Shown: positions 45,108 through 56,583 of the stretch, in pieces
How the letters are laid out: every line of letters starts with the position of its first letter
Numbering within the stretch: the first letter of the stretch is position 1
Source of the DNA: Berberis thunbergii
Lineage: Eukaryota; Streptophyta; Magnoliopsida; Ranunculales; Berberidaceae
DNA length: 64,000 nucleotides
Assembly (NCBI GenBank): GCA_003290165.1
Contig: QNQO01000529.1
Location: 434,001 to 498,000 of the forward strand
Direction: 5' to 3'
The notes under the pieces: generated by a model
Databases searched by the model: none
What the model was told of the DNA's origin: nothing
Seen by the model: the letters and a program-made list of their open reading frames with translations, nothing else
Program-made: the position numbers and the translations under genes

Positions 45108-48100
45108 TAGGGCTGAACAAAAAAATCGAAAAAGCGATTAAACCGACCGAACCAATCAAAACCGAACCGATCGGTTCGGTTTTAAAATCGGTGTCGGATC
45201 GGTTTGGTTTGATATATTTTGAAACCGATAGGGTCGGTTCGGTTTTTGGTTTGTAAGTGATTTTAACCGAAAAAATCGAACCGAACCGATACCTATATAT
45301 ATAGAGAAAATTTTAATATTTTATTTATATTATTCAAATTTCTCTCTTCCTTTATTTTCTCTCTCTCACTTTACTCTTTCTCGGGTTCCAATGTGATTTG
45401 ATTTCATCTAGAAAGTAGAAAGTGTAAATGAAAAGCCTTCTCACTTTTGGGTTGTGTAGAGTCTAAACAACAAATGAACAAAAGATTTAAACCCTTCATC
45501 TTCATCCTCTCAAGCTCTCTTTCTATCAACATTTCAAGTTTTCAACCTTTCAAGCTCTCTTTCTAAACAACAAAAGATTTAAACCTTTCAACATTTCTCT
45601 CTTTGCTAAACGGTGAGTTTTCTGTTACTTTACTTCTTCTTTTTTTTCCAGCAAAGCTCTATTAGTTTATGTTTGAAGTGTTCTTCATTCTCTTGTTATA
45701 TGCTTTCAATGAGATCAAGAGGTTTGTGTTTGTGTTTGCTTTCAAAATCAACACAAAAAGGTGCTGTGTTTGCTTTCAAATTGAGAGTGAGACAAGTACT
45801 GGAATTTTAGGACTGCAAACAAAGTTTTAGAGCATACTGTCAATACCTGTCCATGAAGGTAAGTAATCAATAGGAATTACATGACTAAGTTATCGATAGG
45901 AAATGAGATTGTTTACATCATGTGCAAAATTCCCTGCATAAAAAATCCACCACTGGCTTAACCAGATTTAGTCACGAAGCGGACTATCATCGTGCAGACT
46001 AACTGGATTCAATATAATTGCAAATGTTTTGATAATATTCAATCAGTTTCTGTACAACTTGAACACATGCAAACAATTTAGTTTGGATGCCTATGGGATA
46101 GTACTATACTGGGGATAAGTTTGTTATGGTTACATCACCATGTTTTGGGTTCCAAATTCTCCACTGCACAGACCTCAGACATTCTCCAAAGCATTATCAT
46201 ATCAAAGAACAACTGAATTTTTTGACTTGGTATAAATTAAATTAAATAAAAAAATCCATACAACAACAATTTTATATCCTCTTGCATGTTGCTGTTGCAT
46301 CATGTGTATGAGTTAACCAAGCTTATAATACTAACCATGGCATACTTTTAATGTTGTATACTTCCTATGTATTTACACACTTAGCATACTTTTATATTGC
46401 TCGAGTTGATCACGTTTTTATTGGGGAACTAATATTTATTTTTTTGTCTTGCAGAGTGGACTCCTCATTGGCTCCGCCGATCTTCAGTGTCTGTACAGAA
46501 AACCACCTAGTCTCTAGAACTTAGTGTACAAGGTTAGTGCTTAGAATTTTATGATTTTAGTGTTGTATGCAAAAAGTAAATTAAATACACCATTTAATCG
46601 TTTTTTTTTTGCTAGATGGCTTCTACAAACGATCGTCCAAATGAAGAAAATACAAATGATCCCAAGCCTGCCACCGAAGCAACTAAGGATGACCCACTCC
46701 CATCCATTGAAGGTAAAAAACGGAAATCTTCACTTGTTTGGGATCATTTTACATTAGTACCTGGTTGTCCAAAAGCAATTCTAGGGCTACATGTAAGCAC
46801 TGTGGAAAGGAGTATGCATGTTCTTCTAAAAATGGAACTAGTAACTTGTTAGGCCACATACAAATAGAGGGAAAGTGTAAGAAATACCCCTACAAGAAAG
46901 AAGACCCCAAGCAAAATATCTTAGCAAAAATGACTTCAAATGTGCTTGTGCCCGTTAGTTTCAGCTAGGAAGCTTGTAGAAAAGCACTTGCTAGAATGGT
47001 GATAGTTGATGAGTTGCCTTTTAGGCATGTAGAGGGTGAGGGGTTTAAGTATTATAGTAATGTTTTACAACCAAGGTTCAAAATACCTTCTCGTATTACA
47101 GTTGCTAGGGATTGTCTGCAAATTTTTCTTAAAGAGAAAAAGAAGTTGAAAAGTGTTTTGAAAGGCAGGAGAGTTTGCATGACCACAGATACTTGGACTT
47201 CTATCCAAAATCTAAATTACATGTGCATCACAGTTCACTTTATCGATAGTGATTGGGTATTACAGAAAAGAATCATAAGTTTTTCTCTAGTACCTAATCA
47301 TAAATGTGAGACTATTGGAAAGATGGTGGAGAAGTGCCTGATAGAATGGGGTGTAGATAGTGTTTTCACACTAACACTTGATAATGCTAGTTCGAACAGT
47401 GGTGCCGTTGACTATTTGAAAAGAAAGACTAAGCATTGGAAAGGGACCATTTTAGGACATGAACACTTACACATGAGATGTTGTGCACATATTTTAAATC
47501 TTATTGTTTGTGATGGTTTGAAAGACTTGCATGATTCGATTGTTAAAGTGCGCAATGCGTTAAGGTATGTCAGATCATCTCCCTCTAGGTTGGCCACAGT
47601 CAAAAAATGTGTCGAAAATGAAAAGATTGCATGTAAAAGTTTATTGTGCCTAGACGTGCCAACTAGATGGAATTCAACTTATATGATGTTAGATGCAGCA
47701 GAGAAGTTTCAAAAGGCATTTGAGCGTTTAGAGGATGAAGACACGCATTACACTCCTTACTTTGGAGAGGAGGAAACATGAGGAAGAAACTTGGGACCAC
47801 CAACTGATTGTGATTGGAAGGATGTAAAATTGTTTGTGAAGTTTTTGAAGGTCTTTTATAATGCAACATTGAGGCTTTCAGGATCTTTATATGCAACTTC
47901 TAATCTCTTTTTTAATCAACTTTTTCTTATCCAGAGCAAATTAGCTCAATTTGCACGTAACGATGATGAATGCCTACAAGAGATGGCAAAGAAAATGAAA
48001 GCAAAACATGAGAAATATTGGAATGTTGATAAGATACACATTTTGTTGCATGTTGTTGTGGTTCTTGATCCTAGGTACAAGATGAACTTTCTTGTATTTT

Positions 48101-49637
48101 GCTTTGAAAAGATGTATGATGATTGTGTGGCAAAGAACTTAAAGGACAAGGTCCATGGTGCTTTGACTCGTTTGTTTGAGTGGTATGTTAAGCATTACTC
48201 AACTTCCACTTCTCAATCACAATATATTGTCATTGGATCAAAAGATATGGAAATTGATGATGATGATGGAGAAAGTGATAGTGTGATGTTGGCTTTTCAA
48301 TATCAAAAGCATATGAAGGAGAAAGATGGGTCGACGAACAAATCAGAGCTTGAAAAGTATTTGAGAGAAAGTGTTGAAGCTTCTTGTGATAAGTTTGATG
48401 TCTTGAATTGGTGGAAGAACAACTCAGCTAGGTATCAAATCCTTTTCGTCGTGGCAAATGATGTCTTGGCAATTCCTGTATCTTCAGTTGCTTCCGAGTC
48501 TGCCTTTAGCACGGGGGGTCGTATACTTGATCCATTCAGTAGTTCTTTGTCTCCTATCATCGTTGAAGCCCTTATTTGTGCCCAAGATTGGCTTCGTTCT
48601 CCATCAGTCTCAATCAATATTCGTGAGTAAGCATATGATAGTATCGATACAGGTAATATTCACACTAAAATATTCACTTCATCATATTTTTTGTTATACA
48701 TATTTGAATTTGTTTTTGTCATTTATATTGATATTTTTTTGCTTTGGTTTTTTTAGAGGTGTTTGGATCGGTTCCACTGTCAGATATTAACAACGTGAAT
48801 GAGTGATTATATCTACGGTTATTTGGGGTAAGGATTCTTTGTCCTTTTATTTTAATTTTTCACTTTATTACTATCATTTTTTAATCAAGTGATTGGGCTT
48901 TTAATGCAGGTTTTTGGACTTTTGTTGAAGCTAACAATTGGATATATACATTGCTCCTGTTAACTTCCCATTTTTGCCCATTATGAAATTACGGTTGGCA
49001 TGTGAAATCTCATTGGATCAACCTAATACTCTACTTTGAATTTGAATTTAAATTTGATGGGATACATGGCTTTTGAATGTTATTTTGAATGATATTTTGA
49101 TGAGATACATGGCTTATGAATTTCAATTTGTTGGAATACATGGCTTCTGAATGTTATTTTGATGGGATACATGACTTCTTTGATGGGATACATAGCTTCG
49201 ATTGCATAACATGGCTGATTGGATAATACATTGTCTTTTAATTACATGTTACTTGCAGTTAGTTGGAATGACTATTTCTTGTAAGTTGATTTAGACATTA
49301 ATTGGCATGTGAGCTATTGTATTCCCATTGTAACATAATGTTTTGATTTATATTACAATTGTGCAAACATACTCAAACAACAGGAAAACATTTACACATA
49401 CCAAGGAGGAGAATAATGCATCCCATCACGCGGTCGGTTCGGTTCTTATGTCAGTTTTATGAATATGTTAGCGGTTTGGTTTTGGTTCGGTTTACATAAA
49501 TTAATATGCGGTTCGGTTTGGTTTGGTTTTACATAGAGTCGGTTCGGTTTCGGTTGGGAAAAAACAAAATCGATACTAGTCGGTTCGGTTTTCGGTTTGG
49601 TCGAAAAATTGAACTGTCGGTTCGGTTTTCAGCCCTA
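45108..49637 (+). mobile_element. Ac-type hAT (RICESLEEPER-like) element, copy 2
   Basis: Ends are TAGGGCTGAACAAAAAAATC and GGTTCGGTTTTCAGCCCTA. It is a close copy of 36086-40652 in opposite orientation, with the same subterminal repeats and leader, and a few per cent differences by eye. Flanks are ATCTATAT on the left and AACGCTAT on the right, not matching each other. The right flank is the exact complement of copy 1's right flank. Confidence 0.92.
46616..48630 (+). pseudogene. hAT transposase remnant, copy 2
   Basis: The start MASTNDRPNEENTND follows a 5' leader. One A is missing in a run near 46770, which shifts the frame just before the BED finger (CKHCGKEYACSSKNG is in the next frame). 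TAG at 46966-46968 and TGA at 47779-47781 interrupt the core at the same codons as in copy 1. A 15-bp deletion near 48626 creates TAA after SINIRE. Otherwise the catalytic core (TTDTWTSIQNLN, LTLDNASSNSG, PTRWNSTYMML) and hATC domain (SSVASESAFSTGGRILDPF) are well kept. In plants such proteins are often annotated as zinc finger BED domain protein RICESLEEPER. Confidence 0.9.
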
Positions 49638-49645
49638 AACGCTAT

Positions 49646-49855
49646 CAACGGCTGACCAACAGTACCTTGGAACTCACATACTCTGGTAAATTTTGAAAGC
49701 AAAGACATTTGGCTGAAAATAAGCCAGTTACAGGGTCATGAACACTGTGCTCGGACCACCTACAGTTGGACCACCAGTATGGGACCACCTAGCCGTAACC
49801 ACTACACTTCCTCGCAACTTACACAGGGCATTCAACGGCTGACCAACAGTACCTT
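49646..49855 (-). repeat. Flanking repeat Q beside hAT copy 2
   Basis: On the minus strand this matches 40661-40852. The 22-bp block starting AAGGTACTGTTGG and continuing into CAGCCGTTG occurs at both ends of this stretch, so Q appears to be part of a short tandem array into which the hAT inserted. Confidence 0.75.
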
Positions 49856-49954
49856 CGATACATTAATAAATTATTGATTTATCGATTATTCAATATTCGC
49901 TAAGTAATAAATTTTCCTTGGCCCAAAGGCTGTTAATTTATATAGGTTTAACTG
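49856..49954. mobile_element. Truncated end of a pogo/Emigrant-like element
   Basis: On the minus strand it begins CAGTTAAACCTATATAAATT, like 41238-41340, with TA outside at 49955-49956. It stops abruptly at the junction with repeat Q. The flank beyond (CTACACCACAAAAGA-CTTCATG) also matches the flank at 41190-41237. Confidence 0.65.
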
Positions 49955-49956
49955 TA

Positions 49957-52900
49957 CTACACCACAAAAGAGTCTTCATGAAAAACACAACAAGGTTGAT
50001 GAATGAGGCTTTAGTTCTTTCACATGATGAAATATTCTACATTCAAATATTTGTAAATTTGATTTTGAGAGTTAGAATGTTTGTTGATAGCTACTTCAAT
50101 CCAATTTCATGCTTCTTAAAAACATACACAACAAAGATTCTCCAGTATACACGTTAGTTATACACTAAATAATGAAAGATATTAACAAACCACATTATGG
50201 TCATTTACTTGCTGAAAAAATTGTTTTGTTGTAAACTACTTAGCCTACTTTAACATGTAATACCATTATGTATAACTTGCAAAAAAGGCTTTGGTGTTCG
50301 TGTGTAGTCAGGCTTTGATGTCTATGTAGTCAGGTTTGGAGTAGTCTAATTTTGTGTTAGATTTTTTAATGAGAAATAAATTTTCTTTGTTATGTTTTCA
50401 AATAAAATTTTATTCTTAAAAGATTTTTAACTAGAAGGGTATTATTAGTTTTACTTTAAGTCTGGTTAATGTGGGAGTTAACTCAAGTTTAAAAGTTGGT
50501 GTGTTGAGGAAGTAGCTTATGAAACATATTTGTTCTTCCATTCTCATCAGAAAAAGGGAAATTAGTTAAAGAAAACACACATAGAAGAAATCGGTTTAAA
50601 AATAATTTCTGGAGAAATGAGACTGACCCTTGGCATTGGTTGCGACTCTTTCCATTGTGGCGATGAGAGTTGAAGCAAGCTCATATGTGCTGTTGGATAT
50701 CTTTAACTATCCAGTAGTGGATTGTATTGTATTGAATGAATGTTGAATAGCAAAAGATGTCATAACCACTCACTATAAGTTATTTACTACTTTTGTTGAG
50801 TTGAATGCTATAGATGGAAATGATGATCTAATATTAAGATCTTTGTCTTTCACACAATGCAACTAGCTATAGCATCTTTTTGGAACTTTGTCCACTCTTC
50901 CTGCACTCTGATTTCTAATCTCATCCACCTTGATAATCGAAATCGACAAAGTAAATTCAACATTGATAATGATTCTCTCTATGGATGCTATTAACTAATG
51001 TTCTGATGTTGTCTAGGTATTCAGAATCTAATAGATGTTGGAGGCACCAAATCAACATCTTATCATTTTTTGTATATAGTGGTTCAAACAACTATATAAT
51101 AATTAAAAAATGGATTTTTCCCAAATCCAGCGACTCCTCCTCCCCCAATTTTGTGCAACCGACCCCTTTCCCACCTTATTCTCTTCCCAATTTCACCAGA
51201 TTCAGGACCGCCAGCCACTGTCTTGAGCCTCAGTTTCTCTCTCTTACTCATCTTCATCCCCCTTCCCTCTCTATTTCACGAGAAAACACTTATTCCTCCC
51301 TTCTTCACTTTTCATCAAAATTGTCTTCCAGTCCAAGCTCACCGGATGACCCCAACACCGACTTCTCTCCCTCTCTTCTACGTTTTGTTGTCTTGTCTCT
51401 CTATTCATATTCATTTGTTAGGGTTTTGGTGAAGTTTGTATATAAAAATGGATGAGTTCAGTGAAAATGAAATTGGTACGCTTCAAGATGATAATGTTGT
51501 AGTTGAGAGCCAGCATTGCACTCCATTTATAGGTGTGAATGAAAAAGATGATCATTTTCAAGACGACGAATGACCCACCCCACTCGAGGTATACTCTCAA
51601 CACTCTCAACTTGAGATGAGCTTACATGGGTAATATTTTTTTTCTCATTATTGTAATATCATGTTTAATTTCCTTTTTGGTTTATTTGAAGCAACTTTGT
51701 TATTTTTAGGGTTAGTTGTTAACATTTGAACAATAAAATTTGTTTTTTTAGAGTTAGTTTGATTGTTGTTGTTGTTATTTTGTGCACAGAATGCCAATGC
51801 AAATCGAATAGATTTCGAGATACCTTATCATAATCTAGATTCTAGACGACCCGGAGCCACTTAAAGCGTATTTAGAAGATATGAACATTTTAGAGGTAAA
51901 TTTTGTCCTTAATGATTTTTAATCGTAATCTATACAACCCGGAGCCACTTTAATGATCTAATAGTATGTTGTATGATGAGTACTTCCACACGCCCATTCA
52001 TTTAGGGGTGTCAAACATAAAAACAAATCCATTTTTGTTACCGTGAAATAAGTGATGACGCTCACACCTTCATTTAGAAAGCCGAAACCCAAAAATTGTA
52101 AGCACGTCTTTCTTGTAAGGTTAGTTATAAATCTACGAAAAATGACTTTTAAAGCATACTTCTTTACAAAATAGACCATTTAGATATTGTAGTTGATGTA
52201 ACGGCTAATTTGTGTCTACTTTTATTCTTTTATGACCAACAATGTTTTTTTTATTAACCTAGGTTAACTCATAAAGTTATATGACATCTTTACCTTTCCT
52301 AAACAAATAGAAAATCAAATTTTATACTTTTATTACCAACACAGACTCTTTTATTAATGATTATAATTTATTTATTTTTGGTCATTTAAACTTTTTTTTA
52401 TGCCCTTAACCCCTACCACCCCATGCCGCTGGTAGGTATCGATATTAATAATTCTACTTATAACCAATAAATTATAAATTTTTACAAGTTTGCATTGACT
52501 GGCAGGTTAATCAAATTATTATGCTAATATTTGGTAAACTTTTCAGAATGCAGTTAATGATGATTAAAATGCATGGGTACCTATAAAGTAATAAAAAGAA
52601 AACATAAAATTTGTTAGTTTTCCCATAAAGTAGTCATGGGATTAGAATGAGGATAGGACACAAATTTTCCAAAAATGTTTGCAGGGCTTAAAAATGATTT
52701 TCACTAAGCTACGGGGAACCCAACTTCACCTCCTAATGCCATAACTAACAACAATGCACATGTTCTCTACCATAGAGCATGATCATAACCTTATGGAGAC
52801 TATTATCAAGTTTAATTGGTTTCTCAAACATTGACAATTCTAACTCTTATCAAGTTACAAGCTTAAAAAAGGTACAAGATATTATCTAATGTCTACAGTG

Positions 52901-52957
52901 TAATGGTTTTGACTATTTTTCACTCATGTTTGTTTCCAAATGCAAATCTACATAAGT
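49957..52957. other. Intergenic DNA with minor open frames
   Basis: No recognisable gene. A Ser/Pro-rich frame at 50985-51455 lacks domains. At 51448-51573 a small acidic frame (starts MDEFSENEIG, 41 residues) follows a TATAAAA-like stretch; it is reminiscent of a leader exon but unrecognised. The rest is AT-rich. Confidence 0.35.
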
Positions 52958-52958
52958 A

Positions 52959-55905
52959 ATGTCTGCAAGTCAATCGATTTTTATTTTTTTCACTGATAGA
53001 ATGATTAGATTAGCCTCTTGGAACATAGGAACCTTGACGGGAAAGGCAATAGAATTAGTGGATGTCCTGCGTAGGAAGAAAGTAAACATAGTTTGTCTTC
53101 AAGAGACAAAATGGAAGGAGAACAAGGCTAAAGATTTAGGAGGAGGGTTCAAACTCTTCTATTCTGGTAAAGATGGCACTAGGAACGGGGTGGGAATAGT
53201 GGTAGATAAAGTTTTTAAGGATGCAGTAGTCGACGTTAGGAGGTTTGGTGATAGAATCATAAGAATTAAATTAGCTTTAGAACTAGAGATAATGCATGTT
53301 ATTAGTGTGTATGCACCCCAAGTGGGTTTGGACGAGGAGACTAAGAAGGATTTTTGGGACTCTTTAGAGGAGTTAGTTCTTGGAATTCCCTCTTCTGATA
53401 GGGTTTTCCTAGGCGGGGATTTAAATGGCCATGTCGGTAAGGATAGAGTTGGGTATGAGAGGGTACATGGAGGTCAAGGCTTTGGGGATCGAAACACTGC
53501 GGGGATTTCTATTCTAGATTTTGCTTTAGCTCAGGATTTTGGGATCGTAAATACTTTTTATAAGAAGAGGGAAAATCACTTGGTGACCTTTGCGAGTGGA
53601 TGCAATAGAAGTCAAATTGATTATTTTCTTGTGAAGAGACACGATTTAGGTAGGTGTAAAAATTGTAAGGTTATACCAGGAGAGTATCTGACATCCCAAC
53701 ATAGGCTGTTAGTTCTCGATTATTGTCTTAAGAGTAGGGGTCGTATTGCTATAGAACAGGTTCGACCGAGAATTAAGTGGTGGACCTTACAGGGAGATGT
53801 GTGCCAAAGATTTAAAAAGAGGATTTTGGCTGGCCAGTCAGTTTCAGAGAGTGGGGAGAATCTAGAACCAAATGATAGGACTAGTAGCGCGGATCTTTTT
53901 GAACATTTGGCAAACCGAATAAGAAGATGTGCGAAGGAAGAGTTAAGACAGGCCAAAAGATGAGGTTTTTATGGTAAGGAGACATGGTGGTGGAACGTGG
54001 ATGTGCAACAAACCATTGCGGAAAAGAAAAGATGCTTTAAGGCGTGGCAAAAAGATAGGTGCCTAGAGTCTTATGAGCTTTATAAGCAGGCTAAGAAGTT
54101 GAGTAGTAGAGCAGTAGGGGAAGCTAAGAATAGAGCGTATGATGCTCTTTATAATAGGCTAGGTACGAAGGAATGGGAGAATGATATTTTCAAGATAGCG
54201 AAGGCTCAAGAACGAAAAACTAGGGACTTGAGTCATGTTAAGTGTGTTAAGCATGAGGATGGAAGAGTCTTAATGCATGATAAAGCTATTTTAGATAGAT
54301 GGAAAAATTACTTTTGGAACCTACTCAATGGAACACATGTATGGGAGTTAAACTTGGAGGGGTATGCTTCACAGGAAGGGAGAAATCGCGTGTTCCATCG
54401 CAGAGTTAGTGCCACAGAAGTGAGAGAAGCTTTAAAAAGAATGAAGACAGAGAAGGCCGTTGGATCGGATGATATACCAATTGAAGCATGGAAATGTTTG
54501 GGAGAAGTTGGGATTCAATGGCTAACTAAGCTCTTTAATAGGATTTTGGAAACTAGAAAAATGCCAGATTCATGGAGGCATAACATTGTGGTACCAATTT
54601 ATAAGAACAAAGGGGATATCCAGAATTGCTCGAACTATAGAGGGATAAAGCTTATGAGTCATACGATGAAACTTTGGGAGAGGGTTATAGAACAAAGACT
54701 TAGGAGTTTAACCACGATTTCGGAGAATCAATTTGGATTTATGCCAGGTAGGTCTACTACGGAGGCCATTTTCCTGGTTAGGCAAACTGTAGAAAAATAT
54801 CGAGAGGCACGTAAGAGTTTGCATATGGTTTTTATTGATCTGGAGAAAACATATGATAGGGTCCCCAGGGAGTTAATTTGGTGGGTGCTTGAAAGGAAGA
54901 AAGTGTCTCAATGTTATGTCGATATCATTAAGGATATGTATGAAGGGGTTGTAACAAGTGTTCGCTCAGTAGGTGGGATGTCTAGTGAATTTTCAGTGAC
55001 AGTAGGACTATATCAAGGGTCGGCGTTAAGTCCATATCTCTTTGCTTTGGTCATGGATGAGTTGACGAGACATCTGCAAGAAGATGTACCTTGGTGCATG
55101 TTATTTGCAGATGATATTGTCTTAATGGATGAGACTAGTGCAGGTTTAGGTCAGAAATTAGTTAAGTGGCAGGAGGCTTTAGAGAGTAAAGGTTTTAGAA
55201 TTAGTCGTTCGAAGACGGAGTATCTAGTGTGCAACTTTGGGTGTGAACCAAGAGGGAGAAGTAATGCAATTGAGATCGAAGGTGTCGAGGTCCCGGAGTG
55301 TGAGGTTTTTCGATATCTAGGGTCTATAATTCAAAAGAATGGGGCTATTAGAGCACATGTAGACCACAGGATTAAAGCTGGTTGGTTGAAATGGCGAATG
55401 ACGTCAGGAGTATTATGCGATAGAAGGATGCCTGCAAGGCTAAAAGGAAAATGCTATAAGACAATTGTTCGACCAGCCATGCTATACGGTTCAGAATGTT
55501 GGGCCACTACGGGACAACATACGCATAGGATGACAGTAGCAGAAATGCGTATGTTAAGGTGGATGTGTGGTAAAACTCGTAAGGATAAAATTAGAAATGA
55601 AAGAATTAGGAAATACTTAGGTGTAGCGCCCATAGAGGAAAAAATTAGAGAAAGACGTTTAACTTGGTTTGGTCATGTGCGGAGGCGACCAAGCACGGCG
55701 CCGATTAGAAAATGTTTAGATTGGCAAGTTAATGGCGGGTGTAGACGGAGGGGACGACCGTTGAAAACTTGGATGAAGACGGTGAATGAAGATATCATTG
55801 AGCTTGGATTAGGTGAGGAACTGTGGGAAGATCGCATTGCTTGGAGGACCAAAATCCATGTAGCCTGACCCCGAAAATCTCGGGAATGGGCTTGATGATG
55901 ATGAT
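52959..55905 (+). mobile_element. RTE-clade LINE, nearly intact
   Basis: The coding part runs to 55868 in one frame. It begins with an AP-type endonuclease: MIRLASWNIGTLTGK at 53001, VCLQETKW, GGDLNGHVG, QIDYFLV. A reverse transcriptase follows: QFGFMPGRSTTEAIF, FIDLEKTYDRVPREL, YQGSALSPYLF, and the catalytic FADD at 55104-55115. Near the C-terminus are FGHVRRRP and a zinc-knuckle-poor tail, as in RTE elements. The only lesion in about 970 codons is a TGA at 53961-53963 between the two domains. The 3' end is a short (GAT)n run (about 55893-55906), the usual RTE tail. Plant copies are often annotated as craniofacial development protein 2-like. No target-site duplication was identified; the 5' end is probably truncated. 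YADD/FADD and EKAYDR/EKTYDR variants are within family range. Confidence 0.9.
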
Positions 55906-56583
55906 GATAGGTGGGTTGGGTCTGAACCGACACTTACCATATGAACTAGTGCTCATAGTTGCCGCATTGGGTAGGTCATAGCTACTATGAAGTACCATCC
56001 ACACTCAAATGCTCTTGCTAGGTTACTATTGACTACAATGGGCTACAATCTCCCAAAGCATTAAATATGACAGGTAAACACAATTAAATCATGCACCCAT
56101 TAGACAAAATTACACAGAAATATGTCTGACGATCTAGATCCATAATTCTTCATTTCTTGACTTTATATTGACCCATATACAAAGAAATGTCAACCAAGTC
56201 GCAATCTTACAGTTGAGTGAAAGTTATGGTAAAATGAAAACCAATATTGAATAAGATAATTTCATATAAACTAACTAGAGTTTTTGTTGGTCATAAAAAA
56301 CAGTAAAAATAACAAAAATAAATTAAAATTATTAATAAAATAATTCTTATTAGTCATAAAAATATAAAACTAAGCTTTTTATTTGTTTATGAAGGGTAAA
56401 TATATCCATATCTAAAAAGTAATAACCATATCTAAATGGTATATTTTGCGATAAAATAGTCTTAAAAGTATCTAATTAATTGAGGGTTTGAATTAACAAA
56501 AGGCTTCATCTAAACCCTCCCTCCACATTCCCCTTCTTGGTTCCCCCTCCATTCTCAAGAAGAGAAAAGAATAGAGGGAGAAG
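55906..56583. other. Upstream region of TRXO
   Basis: AT-rich spacer between the LINE tail and the thioredoxin start. A pyrimidine-rich leader (CCCTCCCTCCACATTCCCC) lies just before the ATG. No clear TATA box. Confidence 0.4.

Noticed and set aside
51151..51455. Ser/Pro/Leu-rich frames
   Set aside because: The composition follows from a CT-rich stretch; two frames are open at once and no domain is visible.
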